From assembly GCF_024266705.1 (NCBI RefSeq), contig NZ_CP100756.1, positions 1,922,001 through 1,986,000 on the forward strand: DNA of 64,000 nucleotides, written 5' to 3'. This DNA is from Natrinema gelatinilyticum. Its GTDB lineage: Archaea > Halobacteriota > Halobacteria > Halobacteriales > Natrialbaceae. Made by a program: the position numbers and the translations under genes. Within the stretch, counting starts at the first letter, position 1. Every line of letters starts with the position of its first letter. Under the pieces are notes generated by a model. The model saw only the letters and a program-made list of their open reading frames with translations. It was not told the origin of the DNA and ran no database searches. Shown piece by piece: positions 8,489 to 18,559 of the stretch.

Positions 8489-8989
8489 CTACCCGCCGGC
8501 CGTTAGCGGCTCCTCGACCCGCCGGAATCCCCGGATTCGCCCGTTTCGTCGAACTCCCACCGGGTCGCCTCCCTCGGGTAGTCGGTCCACGCGAAGGCGG
8601 TCGTCGGCCGAACGGCGAAAAACGGCGCGTCGTGGGGTATCGTACTTGTCCTCGTACGCCGCGTCTAGTTCGTCGAGTACGTCGGCCGGGGCGGTGTCGT
8701 GATCGAGCCGTTTCGCTCGCCCCTCGAGAACGACGACGTCCGTCGCGCTCTTCCCGTGGACGACGATCTCTTCGTTCGACTCGAGGTTTCGCACTCACTG
8801 CGTCCGTTCGCCGCCACTGCAGTGGAACGTCCCGCGGACCCAGACGCCCCACGTCGGACGAACGTATGGACTGCCGTCTGGCCTGATCGTCGTCACCCAG
8901 TAATCGTGCGCCTCTCGCATCCGCTCCGCCACGACCGACCACGGGAGCGCGCCGTCCGTACTCTCCGGAATACCGTAGCTCGCTTCGGT
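8489..8989 (-). pseudogene. Pyridoxamine 5'-phosphate oxidase-like protein, broken by an in-frame stop
   Basis: One minus-strand frame encodes a continuous FMN-binding split-barrel protein: from about 8989 SYGIPESTDG, HDYWVTTIRPDGSPYVRPTWG and VWVRGTFHCSGGERTQ, then a TGA at 8795-8797, then VRNLESNEEIVVHGKSATDVVV and on to a TAG at 8489. The fold should continue GGERTQ-W-VRNL, so TGG (Trp) appears changed to TGA. No start codon is seen before the first conserved residues; the codon there is TAG. A shorter reading of the second half as a 101-residue gene from GTG 8794 would lack half the barrel. It is convergent with the siroheme decarboxylase. A sequencing error is the main alternative. Confidence 0.75.
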
Positions 8990-9179
8990 CTACGGTCGTC
9001 CGCGGCGCCGCTCGCGGTCGTGAGTCGGCTCGTCGTTCGTCGTTACGAGAAACGACGATTCGTGTAGCGATAGGCCCCCGTCGGTGGATGGGGCCGTGCC
9101 GAGACCGTCGACGGTCAGGACGCGCCCTCGTGTGACGTGTCTCGTCGTGGTGAGCCCAGGCTGTGTCGTTGCGGGCCGG

Positions 9180-12100
9180 TTACTGATGCCGTCGTCCCTC
9201 GAGCGCCGCTGCGAGGAGTTCTATCGGCGTCGGCGGCTCCTCGGTCGCACCCGGCCGATTCTCGAGTTGCGTTCGACAGGAGGCTCCAGGGGCGACGACG
9301 CGGTCGCCGTCGCTTTCCTCGACTTGCTCGTAGAGAATCTCTCCGATGGCGTCGCTCATCGAGGCGTGTTCGGACTCGTAGCCGAAGCTACCGGCCATGC
9401 CACAGCAGCCCGAGTCGAGCGGATCGACGCCGTAGCCGGCCCGCCGGAGGACGCCGACCGCGTGGTGATCCTTCGCGGCCGACTTCTGGTGACAGTGGCC
9501 GTGATAGGTGAGCTGGTGCTGGACGGCCGCGGGATCGAAGTCGATTTCCTCGTCCAGCCGGAAGACGTCTATGTATTCGCAGACGCCGTAGGTGGCCCTC
9601 GAGAGCGTCTCTGCCGCCTCCGACGAGAGCAGATCGAGATAATCGGACTGGAACATGACCGCGTCGGATGGTTCGATCACGACCACGTCCCAGCCGTCTT
9701 TAACCCGTGGCGCGAGCGCGGTCACGTTCTCGCGGGCGGCGTCTCTCGCTTTCTCGAGGAACCCCTTGGAAAACGCCGGGCGGCCGGTGTCACCGAGGCC
9801 GTCCGGGACGACGACGTGAACGCCGGCAGCCTCGAGGACGCGAACGGCCGCTTTCCCCGCGTCGGGGTGGTTGTAGTTCGTGTAGGTGTCGGGGTACAGG
9901 ACGACGGTACGGTCCGCATCCGACCGGCCGGTACGCGCGTCGCCTCGCTCTCCTCGCGCCGCTTCCGCTCGCTTTCTCGAGACGGCCGCGCCGCCTCGCT
10001 CCTCGAACCAGTCCCGGAACGTCCTCGCGTGAAACGTCGGCAGCGGTCGAGTAGAATCGATTCCAACGACGACCTCGAGAACTGCCCGTGCGCCCGGCAG
10101 TGTGGCGAGCGCGTTCGAGATCGGTGCGAACCGTGACCCCCATTTCGAGAGCGTCGACACGTTGGCGAAGAGCCGGTCGCGGACGGATGCGCCGTTTCGC
10201 CGGTGGTATTCGTGGGTCACCTCCGCTTTGAGCTTGGCCATGTCGACCTCGCTCGGACAGTCGATGGCACAGCCCTTGCAGCCGATACAGAGGTCCATCA
10301 CCTCTTCGACGAACTCGTCTGAAAACGCCTCGTCCGGCTCGAGGTCCCCGCTCATGGCCTGTCGAAGCGCGTTCGCCCGGCCGCGAGTCGCCGTGATCTC
10401 CTCACGGCTCGCCCGGTAGGTCGGACACATGACGCCGCCAGTGGTCGACTGCTCGCCCCGACAGCCGCCGCAGCCGTGACAGAGTTCGACCATGCCCCGA
10501 AACCCGTTGTCGTTGTCCCACTCGAGGGCCGGTTCGAAGCCGGCCTCGAACTCGTAGTCTGGGTCGAATCGAAGGTGTTCGCGGAGGTCCGTCGGCTCCT
10601 CCTCGCGGAAGACGACCTGCCCCGGGTTCAGGATCCAATTGGGGTCGAACGCCGTCTTCAGGTCCTGGAAGGTCTCCCAGAGTTCATCGCCGTAGAGCTT
10701 GCGATTCCACTGCGTGCGGGCGCGGCCGTCGCCGTGTTCGCCCGAGACAGATCCGCCGAGGTCGACCACGAGGTCCGTCACGTCGTCTGCGATCCCGTGA
10801 AGTTGCTCGAGGCCGATCTCGCTCTTCGTATTCACGAGCGGCCGGACGTGAAGCACGCCCGGGCCGGCGTGGGCGTAGAAGCTCGCCTCCGTGCCGTGAG
10901 ACTCGAGGATCGATTCGAAGGCGTCGACGAACTCGGGCAGTCGCGCGGGCGGGATCGCCGTGTCCTCGATGAAGGAGATGTGCTTCTCGTCGGTCGTCCG
11001 TGAGAGCAGGATCGGGAGCCCCGACTTGCGCAGTTTCCACAGTTTCGCGCGCTCGGCGTCGTCGTAGGCCTCGAGTGCCTCGAGGGCGAGCGTCTCTGCC
11101 TCGCTCACGGGAGCGTCCTCGATCGGGTCGCTCGCGGGCGTCGCGGACGGCACGCGGTCGGCGAGCAGCCCGGCGACCTGTTCCCTGCCGTGGTCCGAAT
11201 CGTCGGCGTAAAATTCCACCAGGAGAACGGCGTTCGTCCCCTCGGGAAGAATTTCGGTGACCGGGCCGAATTCTGCGGTATCGCGCGCGAGGTCGATCAG
11301 CACGTCGTCTAAGACCTCGACCGCGGCAGGGTCGTGCTCGAGAACGGGCTCGACGTCCTCCATCGCGTCGTGAAGCGTCCGGTAGCAGAGGAGCGAGACA
11401 GCTTTCGTCTCGGGCACCGGTTCGAGCGAGACGGTCGCTTCGGTGACGATGGCCAGCGTTCCCTCGCTGCCGGCCAGCAGTCGCGCGAGGTTGACGGTGC
11501 CGGCTTCGCTCGTCTGTTCGTTGCCTGGCAGATCGATCCCGCGGGCTTCCGCGACGAGCCGATCGAGGTTGTATCCGGAGACGTTACGCTTGAGATCGGG
11601 GTACGTTTCGACGATTCGGTCTCCCTCCTCCGTCAGCACGCACTCGACTTCGGCGTAGATCCGGCCCTCGAGATCGCCGTCCGGATTGGCCCGTTCGGTC
11701 ACCTGCTCGAGGCTCACTTCGCCGAACTGGGTGACGGTTCCGTCGGCGAGAACGGCTTCGACCTCCTCGATATACGCGTCGGTCTTGCCGTATTTCAGCG
11801 AGTGCGCGCCGGTGGAGTTGTTGCCGATCGCGCCGCCGATCGCGCTCTTGTCGCCCCAGGCGGGGTCGGGAGCGAATTTGAGATCGGACGGCGCGAGGGC
11901 TTCGTTCAGCGTCCCGAGAATCGTTCCGGGCTGGACCGTTGCGCTCCGGGCCTCCGGATCGATTTCACGGATGTCATTCATGTGGCGGGTGAAATCGAGG
12001 ACGACGGCGCGGTTGACCGTCTGGCCGGCCAGACTCGTTCCGCCACCGCGCGGGAGGACGGGAATTTCGCGTGCCGCACAGTACTCGAGGATCCCCGCGA

Positions 12101-12320
12101 CCTGGGCCGTCGATTCCGGGAAGGCGACGGCGATCGGCGTCATCTCGTAGGCACTCGCGTCGGTCGCGTACAGTTCGCGGGAGTACGAGTCGCCGCGGAC
12201 TTCGCAGGCGACGAGTTCCTCGAGGTCCGCGACCAGCGCCGGGCGATCGACGTCGTCGCTCTGGTAGTCGTAAGTCGCTCTCCGGTCGGCGGCTGGGTCG
12301 GCGCTCGGCTCCAGGGACAT
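9180..12320 (-). CDS. FAD-linked and Fe-S-cluster dehydrogenase (YdiJ/D-2-hydroxyacid type)
   Basis: 1046 residues in one chain. Residues ~50-560 are an FAD_binding_4/FAD-oxidase C module (VLPRGGGTSLAGQTVNRAVVLDFTRHMN). At ~610-690 is a two-cluster ferredoxin part (CHGCGGCRG...CPTYR, and CIGCKGCAIDCPSEVDMAK). At ~880-1000 are CCG-type cysteine motifs (TYHGHCHQKS and DSGCCGMAGSFGYE). This is the layout of E. coli YdiJ, which oxidises D-2-hydroxyglutarate; D-lactate or glycolate are alternatives. Electrons should pass from FAD via Fe-S to the quinone pool or a heterodisulfide-like carrier. The start at 12320 gives a short acidic leader before the domain; longer upstream frames are rejected. Confidence 0.87.
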   Translation of the reverse strand: MSLEPSADPAADRRATYDYQSDDVDRPALVADLEELVACEVRGDSYSRELYATDASAYEMTPIAVAFPESTAQVAGILEYCAAREIPVLPRGGGTSLAGQTVNRAVVLDFTRHMNDIREIDPEARSATVQPGTILGTLNEALAPSDLKFAPDPAWGDKSAIGGAIGNNSTGAHSLKYGKTDAYIEEVEAVLADGTVTQFGEVSLEQVTERANPDGDLEGRIYAEVECVLTEEGDRIVETYPDLKRNVSGYNLDRLVAEARGIDLPGNEQTSEAGTVNLARLLAGSEGTLAIVTEATVSLEPVPETKAVSLLCYRTLHDAMEDVEPVLEHDPAAVEVLDDVLIDLARDTAEFGPVTEILPEGTNAVLLVEFYADDSDHGREQVAGLLADRVPSATPASDPIEDAPVSEAETLALEALEAYDDAERAKLWKLRKSGLPILLSRTTDEKHISFIEDTAIPPARLPEFVDAFESILESHGTEASFYAHAGPGVLHVRPLVNTKSEIGLEQLHGIADDVTDLVVDLGGSVSGEHGDGRARTQWNRKLYGDELWETFQDLKTAFDPNWILNPGQVVFREEEPTDLREHLRFDPDYEFEAGFEPALEWDNDNGFRGMVELCHGCGGCRGEQSTTGGVMCPTYRASREEITATRGRANALRQAMSGDLEPDEAFSDEFVEEVMDLCIGCKGCAIDCPSEVDMAKLKAEVTHEYHRRNGASVRDRLFANVSTLSKWGSRFAPISNALATLPGARAVLEVVVGIDSTRPLPTFHARTFRDWFEERGGAAVSRKRAEAARGERGDARTGRSDADRTVVLYPDTYTNYNHPDAGKAAVRVLEAAGVHVVVPDGLGDTGRPAFSKGFLEKARDAARENVTALAPRVKDGWDVVVIEPSDAVMFQSDYLDLLSSEAAETLSRATYGVCEYIDVFRLDEEIDFDPAAVQHQLTYHGHCHQKSAAKDHHAVGVLRRAGYGVDPLDSGCCGMAGSFGYESEHASMSDAIGEILYEQVEESDGDRVVAPGASCRTQLENRPGATEEPPTPIELLAAALEGRRHQ

Positions 12321-12849
12321 ACCGACCCCTTGCTCAGGGGTGGCAAAAAGTACCCGCATTACCGACGATTCAGCCGAATCGATGACGAGACTCGAGGCGG
12401 TTCGTGCCACACGCCGTCCGTTCGGATGGCCGCCGGTCGGCCGCGATACGTTCTCGTTCGCCGGCAACTGCTGCGATACGCATCGGGTCGATGCAGTCAC
12501 CGCTCACACTCACGAGGGAATAGCCGAGCACGGTCCCTCGAGCCGCCCGGTCGATACGCGGCGGGCCAACACTGGGGGTGATGACCGAGTTCGAAAGGTG
12601 CCCCGTTGTTTTCCCACGTGCATCCATTGGGGCTGCCGCCTGACTCGGGCGGTACTGCTATCTAACCGGGCCACCAAAACAAGCGCAATGCCTTACTAGT
12701 TGGGTGTCCGGAACGGACGGTGTGTCTGCCGGCGGCCCGAACCTGCTTCCCTCGGTCGGGCGCGACACCGGGGATCGGCAGTGTCTAATCGCGTTCCGCG
12801 AATCCTGACGACGTGGCGCCTCCGAGTCAGTGTCGTGGGTCCTGCCGGT
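12321..12849. other. Intergenic, 529 bp, no supported gene
   Basis: Lies between the FAD/Fe-S dehydrogenase start and the 3' end of the full-length 3-hydroxyacyl-CoA dehydrogenase. Reading frames on both strands lack domain features. No clear repeats were seen. Confidence 0.5.
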
Positions 12850-13740
12850 TCAGTCGTCGTCGCTATCCCACTGGCCGCTCGTGCCGACGCGCTCGCCGTC
12901 CTCCCAGACGTAGAATCCCTTGCCGGTCTTCTTGCCGAGATTCCCGGCTCGAACCTTCCGACGGAGGGTCTGGGGTGGTTTGAATCGCTCGCCGAGTTCC
13001 TCGCGGAGGTGTTCGGCGACGTGAAGACGCACGTCGAGTCCGACGTGGTCGGTCAGTTCGAGGGGACCCATCGGATGGCCGTAGCCGATCGACATCCCCG
13101 TGTCGATGTCCGCTGGGCTGGCGACGCCCTGTTCGACCATCCGAATCGCCTCGAGACCGAGTGCGAGTCCGAGCCGCGAGGTGGCGAAGCCGGCGGTGTC
13201 GCGGACGACGACGTCCTCTTTTTCGATGTCACGCACGTAGTCGACCGCGACTTCCTCGGTTCGCTCGTCCGTCTGTTCGGCGATGACGATCTCTACCAGA
13301 TCCATGAGGTGCGGCGGGTTGAAAAAGTGCAGCCCCACGGCCCGCTCGGGGCGTTCGAGAACGCTCGCCATCTCCGTCACCGACAGCGAGGACGTGTTCG
13401 AGCCGATAACGGTGTCCCCGCCTGTCGCATCCTCGACGTCGGAGAAGACGTCTTTTTTCAGGTCCATGTCCTCAGGCACCGCCTCGACCACCAGATCGGC
13501 ATCCGCGACGGCCGCCTCGAGGTCGGTCGTCCCCTCGATTCGCTCGAGGGCCGCGTCCATCTCCGCCTCGGTGAACTTCTCTCGATCGACGCCGCCTTGC
13601 AGGTTGGTTCGGATCCCTTCGAGGCCGTTTTCGACGAATTTCGTCTCGATATCCCGCATGACGACGTCGTGGCCCGCCATCGCGGAGATTTGCGCGATTC
13701 CGTGTCCCATACTCCCCGCTCCCAGCACTGCGATTTGCAT
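12850..13740 (-). CDS. 3-hydroxyacyl-CoA (3-hydroxybutyryl-CoA) dehydrogenase, full length
   Basis: 296 residues with the full two-domain 3HCDH layout. NAD site MQIAVLGAGSMGHGIAQISAMAGHDV; substrate region SNTSSLSVTEMASVL, then catalytic-His segment VGLHFFNPPHLMDLVEIV; C-terminal helical domain with GYGHPMGPLELTDHVGLDV and KTGKGFYVW. It catalyses NAD-dependent oxidation of 3-hydroxyacyl-CoA in beta-oxidation or related routes. The ATG at 13740 directly precedes the Rossmann strand; an upstream in-frame extension is rejected. It lies next to a divergent thiolase gene, the following enzyme of the cycle. Confidence 0.92.
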   Translation of the reverse strand: MQIAVLGAGSMGHGIAQISAMAGHDVVMRDIETKFVENGLEGIRTNLQGGVDREKFTEAEMDAALERIEGTTDLEAAVADADLVVEAVPEDMDLKKDVFSDVEDATGGDTVIGSNTSSLSVTEMASVLERPERAVGLHFFNPPHLMDLVEIVIAEQTDERTEEVAVDYVRDIEKEDVVVRDTAGFATSRLGLALGLEAIRMVEQGVASPADIDTGMSIGYGHPMGPLELTDHVGLDVRLHVAEHLREELGERFKPPQTLRRKVRAGNLGKKTGKGFYVWEDGERVGTSGQWDSDDD

Positions 13741-14141
13741 GTGCGAACCCTCAGTGGAAACGTTCAAAAACGTTCCCTTTCGGCCGACGAGCGACGCGGA
13801 CGCTCGGACGATGACAGTCCCGGCGGCGTCCGGATTGTCCGGCCGTCTGATCGCCGGCATCTGGGCGGCCTCCTGCCAGCCTCGAAACGGACGACGGCCG
13901 AATCGGATTCGCCCTGTACGCGTCTCTCCGACTCGAGAATCGGCCCGTATCCGATCCCAATACCGTGGTTACGACCGCGACATTGACGCGATCTGCCCCG
14001 TCCGGATCGTGTCGTGACGGATCGTCCCGTCTGTATCGGATCGTCGCGGATTGTTCCCGGTCGGACTGTCCGACGTCCGTGCGCCTCGAGTCGCCGAGAA
14101 CGGAGCTACTTTATCGGCGCGGTGCTAGCGAATGAGTACCA
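13741..14141. other. Intergenic between divergent dehydrogenase and thiolase
   Basis: Carries the thiolase TATA-like element (TACTTTATC, 14107-14115), about 30 nt before the ATG at 14142. No gene recognised in the rest. Confidence 0.55.
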
Positions 14142-15284
14142 ATGAGCGAACGGCAGCCAGTTATCGTACAGGCAGTGCGGACTCCACAGGGGAAACACGG
14201 CGGCGTCTTCGCCGAGACCGGCAGCGAGGAACTCTCAGTCCCGCTCGTCGACGAGATGCTCGAGCGAACGGGCCTCTCGGGCGCGGACGTCGACGACGTG
14301 CGGTGGGGCTGTGCCAAGCAGGTCAACGAACAGAGCAACAACATCGCGCGGGTCATCGCCCTCCTTTCGGAACTGGGTGAGGACGTTCCCGGGACGACGA
14401 TCGACAGGCTCTGTGCGTCCTCCGCGGAGGCGATCATGAGCGCGAGCGACGCGATCCGGGCGGGCCAGCGCGAGGTCATCGTCGCTGGCGGCGTCGAGAA
14501 CATGTCCCGCAACGAGCGCCGGAAGGGGATCGACTCCTACGACGGGATCGCCGACCAGTACGACGCGGCCGGACTCGCCATGGGCCAGACCGCCGAGACG
14601 GTCGCCAGAGAGTACGATATCGCTCGCGAAGAGCAAGACGAGTACGGCGCGCGCAGCCAACAGCGCGCGGTCGAAGCCACGGAATCGGGCCGGTTCGACG
14701 ACGAGATCGTCCCGATCGACACCGGCGGGGCGGTCGTCGATACGGACGAAGGGATCCGTCCGGGCACCACGAAAGAGAAGATCGCCGGCCTTCCGCCCGC
14801 CTTCCGTGAGGACGGCACGGTCACCGCCGCCAACGCCTCGCAGATATCCGACGGCGCTGCAGGAGTCCTGCTCACGAGCGAGGCCTTCGCCGAGGAACGA
14901 GGCCTCGAGATCCTGGCCGAAATCGAGGATCACAACGTGGCCGGCGTCGATCCAACGGTCATGGGGATCGGACCGGTGCCCGCGGTCCGGGGGATCTGGG
15001 ACCGAAACGGCCGCTCGGCTCCGGACTACGACCTCGTGGAACTCAACGAGGCGTTCGCCAGTCAGACACTATACTGTCGGGACGAACTCGGCTTCGACGA
15101 CGAGACCTTCAACGTCAACGGCGGTGCGATTGCCATCGGGCACCCGCTCGGCGCCTCCGGCGCGCGCCTGCCGGTTACCCTGATCCACGAACTCCGACGA
15201 CGGGGCGGCGGCCTCGGCCTCTCGACGATGTGTGTCGGCTACGGACAGGGCGCCGCGGTCGAGTTTCGAGTCCCGGACCAGTAA
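14142..15284 (+). CDS. Thiolase (acetyl-CoA C-acyltransferase)
   Basis: 380 residues. The nucleophilic Cys is in TTIDRLCASSAEAIMSASDAI (about residue 90), the His in NVNGGAIAIGHPLGASGARL and the second Cys in STMCVGYGQGAAVEF. All three active-site elements are intact, so it should cleave 3-ketoacyl-CoA with CoA, or condense acetyl-CoA. The start fits the MSERQPVIVQAVRTPQGK N-terminus of the family and the TATA element upstream. It may work with the adjacent divergent 3-hydroxyacyl-CoA dehydrogenase. Chain-length preference is unknown. Confidence 0.93.
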   Translation: MSERQPVIVQAVRTPQGKHGGVFAETGSEELSVPLVDEMLERTGLSGADVDDVRWGCAKQVNEQSNNIARVIALLSELGEDVPGTTIDRLCASSAEAIMSASDAIRAGQREVIVAGGVENMSRNERRKGIDSYDGIADQYDAAGLAMGQTAETVAREYDIAREEQDEYGARSQQRAVEATESGRFDDEIVPIDTGGAVVDTDEGIRPGTTKEKIAGLPPAFREDGTVTAANASQISDGAAGVLLTSEAFAEERGLEILAEIEDHNVAGVDPTVMGIGPVPAVRGIWDRNGRSAPDYDLVELNEAFASQTLYCRDELGFDDETFNVNGGAIAIGHPLGASGARLPVTLIHELRRRGGGLGLSTMCVGYGQGAAVEFRVPDQ

Positions 15285-15397
15285 TAGCAACAGTTCCGAG
15301 CCGAACTGGCTCGACCGATCCGCGGTTCGCGACTATTTTCGGATCGTGATCGGCACGAGAATCGATAGATTCGCCGGCCGGGCGGTCGCAAACCGAC

Positions 15398-16537
15398 CTA
15401 CAGTAGCTGGTCGGCGATGATGTTCTTCTGGATCTCGCTGGTTCCCTCGTAGATCTTCGTGATGCGGGCGTCGCGGTAGTAGCGCTCTGCGGGGTAGTCG
15501 GTGACGTAGCCCGATCCGCCGTGGATCTGAATCCCCTCGTCGGCGACTTCGACCGAGATTTCGGAGGCGAAGAGCTTCGCCATGCTCGAGTACTGCGCGG
15601 CGACGTCCTGGTTGTCCTGCTCGACCTGGGTCGCGGCACGGTAGGTCAGCGAGCGGGCGGCTTCGACCTTGGTTGCCATCTCGGCGATCTTGTGCTGGAT
15701 AGCCTGGAATTCCGAGATCGGCTGATCGAACTGCTCGCGCTCGGTGGCGTACTCGATCGCGGCGTCCAGGGCGCCCTGGGCGGCACCGACGGCCTGTGCG
15801 GCGACGTTAGTGCGGCCGGAGGCGAAAAATTCCATCAACTGGTAGAATCCCCTGTCGACCTCGCCGATAACGTTTTCTTCGGGCACGCGGACGTCGTTGA
15901 GGATGACCTCGGCGAGATCGGAAGCGCGGATACCGAGCTTGTTGTCTATCTTTTCGGTCTCGAACCCGTCGAGGTCGGTCGGAACGAGGAAGGCGGTGAT
16001 ACCCCGGTGACCCTCGCCGAGGCTGGTCTTGGCCATTACGACGCCGACGTCCGCGACGGTGCCGTTCGTAATCCACATCTTGTTGCCGTCGATCACGTAC
16101 TCGTCGCCGTCTTTCTCCGCGACCGTCTCCATCCCGGCGACGTTCGAACCGTGGGCGGGCTCGGAAATGCAGGAACAGGAGGCCGATTCGCCGTTGGCGA
16201 TCTTCGGGAGCCACTCCTCTTTCATCCACTCGTCGCCGAATTCGATGATCATGTCCGACCCGAAGCCGGCACTGCCGACGGCGGAGCCGATTCCCGGATC
16301 GGCACGCCACAGTTCCTCGGTGACGATCGTCGTGGATATTTTGTCCATTCCGGCGCCCTCGTACTCGATCGGGATGTTCGGGGCGACGAAGTCGTATTCG
16401 GCGGCCTTCTTTCGGAGGTCGACGGGATACGTGTGCTCCCGATCGTGTTCCTCTGCGACCGGAACCATTTCGTTTTCGCCGAACTCGCGGACGGCGTCAC
16501 GGATCGCCTCGTGTTCAGCAGATAACTGGAACGCCAT
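15398..16537 (-). CDS. Acyl-CoA dehydrogenase
   Basis: 379 residues, all three ACAD domains. FAD/substrate segments ASCSCISEPAHGSNVAGMETVAEKDGDEYVIDGNKMWITNG and the C-terminal signature EVADEGIQIHGGSGYVTDYPAERYYRDARITKIYEGTSEIQKNIIADQLL are clear. The Glu in YEGTSE is the catalytic base position of short/medium-chain enzymes. It makes 2-enoyl-CoA and passes electrons to ETF. It follows the thiolase convergently and sits beside the acyl-CoA synthetase, suggesting a fatty-acid or branched-chain acid degradation set. Confidence 0.93.
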   Translation of the reverse strand: MAFQLSAEHEAIRDAVREFGENEMVPVAEEHDREHTYPVDLRKKAAEYDFVAPNIPIEYEGAGMDKISTTIVTEELWRADPGIGSAVGSAGFGSDMIIEFGDEWMKEEWLPKIANGESASCSCISEPAHGSNVAGMETVAEKDGDEYVIDGNKMWITNGTVADVGVVMAKTSLGEGHRGITAFLVPTDLDGFETEKIDNKLGIRASDLAEVILNDVRVPEENVIGEVDRGFYQLMEFFASGRTNVAAQAVGAAQGALDAAIEYATEREQFDQPISEFQAIQHKIAEMATKVEAARSLTYRAATQVEQDNQDVAAQYSSMAKLFASEISVEVADEGIQIHGGSGYVTDYPAERYYRDARITKIYEGTSEIQKNIIADQLL

Positions 16538-16684
16538 AGTACGTCCTCAATGGCGTCTTACAAAGTAGCTTCGGATACGCCTGAAATTTGTTTTTGTTAA
16601 TACAGTCTCGTATAAATATCCGATGTGGAAACGAACGACTCATTCGACGGTGGGCGAGCAGAAAAATACGATCCGCGGCGGCGA

Positions 16685-18247
16685 TTAGTCGTCGCGTAGT
16701 TCGAACTTCTGGACCTTGCCAGTCGTCGTCCGCGGTAGTTCCCGCACGAACTCGACTTCCCGCGGATGTTTGTACTCCGCGAGGTTGCTCAGGCAGTATT
16801 GCTTGATGTCCTCGGGCGTCGCTTCGGCGTCGGGTGTCGGGACGACGAACGCTTTGACCGTCTCGCCGCGGCGCTCGTCGGGAACCCCGACGACGGCGGC
16901 GTCGGCGACGTCTTCGTGCTCGAAGAGAAGTTCCTCGACTTCCCGCGGGTAGACGTTGTAGCCACCGGTGACGATCATGTGCTTCTCACGGTCGACGACG
17001 TAGAAGAAGTCGTCTTCGTCCCAGTAGCCGATGTCGCCGGTGTGGAACCAGCGCGTGCCGTTTTCTTCGGTGAAGGCTTCCTCGTTAGCCTCGGGCAGCC
17101 CGTAGTACTCTTTCATCACGTTCGGTCCGTGAATAACGAGTTCGCCCGTAATCTCGTTGAGATCCTGCTCCTCTTCGTCGATCGGCCCTTCCTCAACCCG
17201 CGGCACCTCCTCGAAGTCCTCGGTGACGATCTTCGCCTCGACGCCCTCGAGCGGCTGGCCGATGCTCCCCTTCCGGCGAGCGTCGTTCGTGTTGACGTGG
17301 GTGACCGGACTGGTCTCGGTCAGGCCGTACCCCTCGTTGAGCTGGACGCCCCAGAGCGTTTCGAACCGTTCTAAGACCTCGAGTGGAAGGCTCGAGCCGC
17401 CGGAGTTCGCAAAGCGCAGTGCATCGAACTCGTACTCGTCAGCGTCGGGCTGATTGATCATGTCGTTGAACATCGCGGGGACGGCGAACATGATGGTGAT
17501 CTCGTCGTCTTCGAGCTGGTCCATCACCGACTGCGCGTCCCATTCTGGGACGGGGTAGTAGGTGCCGCCGCTGTACATCGCGCCGTTCATCACGACCGAC
17601 ATCCCGTAGATGTGGAACAGCGGGAGGGTGCCGATGAGTCGGTCGGAGGCTTGGAAGCCACCCGGCGGAACGTCGGCGTTGGCCCGCGTCGTAAAGGCCA
17701 GGTTGTGATGGGTCAACAGGACGCCCTTCGGCGTGCCGGTCGTTCCGGACGTGTACGGCTGAACCGCGACGGCGTCGTCGGCACGTTCGACGACGGCTTT
17801 GGTGTCGTCTGCGAGGAACTCGTCGAACTCGGTCGCGCCGTCCACATCCGCGCCCACGCTGATCACCTGTTCGACGTCCGTGTCGTCTTGTACCGCGAGG
17901 ACGTTGGGGACCAGGTCGGCCAGCGCGACGACCGCGTTCGCCTCGCTGTCGGCTAGCATGTGACTGATTTCGCGAGCCTTGTACTGCGGGTTCATCGGAA
18001 CGACGATCCCGCCGGCGCGTAGGGTGCCGTAGAACGCCGTCACGAACTGTGGAAGGTTCGGCAGGTAGATGCCGATGCGGTCGCCCTCGCCGATCCCACG
18101 ATTCTCGAGTGCCCGTGCGAACTGGCCAGTTCGCGTCCAGAATTCCTCGTAGGATAGTTCCAGGCCGTCGAAGGCAATCGCAGCCGAATCCGGGTCCGTC
18201 TTCACTGTCTCGGCGACCTCCGTTATAAGATTTGTCATGCCTTGCAT
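16685..18247 (-). CDS. Long-chain fatty acid-CoA ligase (AMP-forming)
   Basis: 520 residues of the ANL superfamily. A3 P-loop YTSGTTGTPKGVLLTHHNL, A5 NEGYGLTETSPVTHVNT, A7 HTGDIGYWDEDDFFYVVDREKHMIVTGGYNVYPREVE, and the C-terminal catalytic Lys in LPRTTTGKVQKFELRDD are all present. It activates fatty acids via acyl-adenylate to acyl-CoA. Two possible starts, ATG 18247 and ATG 18238, differ by three residues. The adjacent minus-strand acyl-CoA dehydrogenase (147 nt downstream) could take its product. Confidence 0.9.
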   Translation of the reverse strand: MQGMTNLITEVAETVKTDPDSAAIAFDGLELSYEEFWTRTGQFARALENRGIGEGDRIGIYLPNLPQFVTAFYGTLRAGGIVVPMNPQYKAREISHMLADSEANAVVALADLVPNVLAVQDDTDVEQVISVGADVDGATEFDEFLADDTKAVVERADDAVAVQPYTSGTTGTPKGVLLTHHNLAFTTRANADVPPGGFQASDRLIGTLPLFHIYGMSVVMNGAMYSGGTYYPVPEWDAQSVMDQLEDDEITIMFAVPAMFNDMINQPDADEYEFDALRFANSGGSSLPLEVLERFETLWGVQLNEGYGLTETSPVTHVNTNDARRKGSIGQPLEGVEAKIVTEDFEEVPRVEEGPIDEEEQDLNEITGELVIHGPNVMKEYYGLPEANEEAFTEENGTRWFHTGDIGYWDEDDFFYVVDREKHMIVTGGYNVYPREVEELLFEHEDVADAAVVGVPDERRGETVKAFVVPTPDAEATPEDIKQYCLSNLAEYKHPREVEFVRELPRTTTGKVQKFELRDD

Positions 18248-18559
18248 AGGCCTCGTCTGACGATCACAAAAGAATTGTTACTCGCAGATTCCATTTATTT
18301 CAGTTGTTGGCGCGACCGGGGCTTGACAGCCTACGCGGTCGCGCCGATGGTCGGTCGGAGGTTCGATGTGTCGACACTGGACTCCGCGCGACCCTCGGTA
18401 TAAAACTCAAATAAACCACATATTGGTTCGTATCGGAATACCATTCGCCGACGTTGGCGTGGCGAAATGCCGGGAGATGGGCGTCGAAATTCTGCCGACG
18501 AATTTTCACGTAACCGCCCGTACCGCAATACCTATTGTCCCCATCGAATAGGGCTAGGT
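18248..18559. other. Intergenic, divergent promoters
   Basis: 312 bp between the acyl-CoA synthetase and the glutaryl-CoA dehydrogenase-like gene. An AT-rich patch near 18273-18300 lies at the synthetase side. No gene recognised; a frame running in from 18467 adds residues absent from the acyl-CoA dehydrogenase family. Confidence 0.5.

Noticed and set aside
9084..10136. Long plus-strand open frame
   Set aside because: Shadow of the minus-strand FAD/Fe-S dehydrogenase; high-GC genomes give long antisense frames, and it has no domain features.
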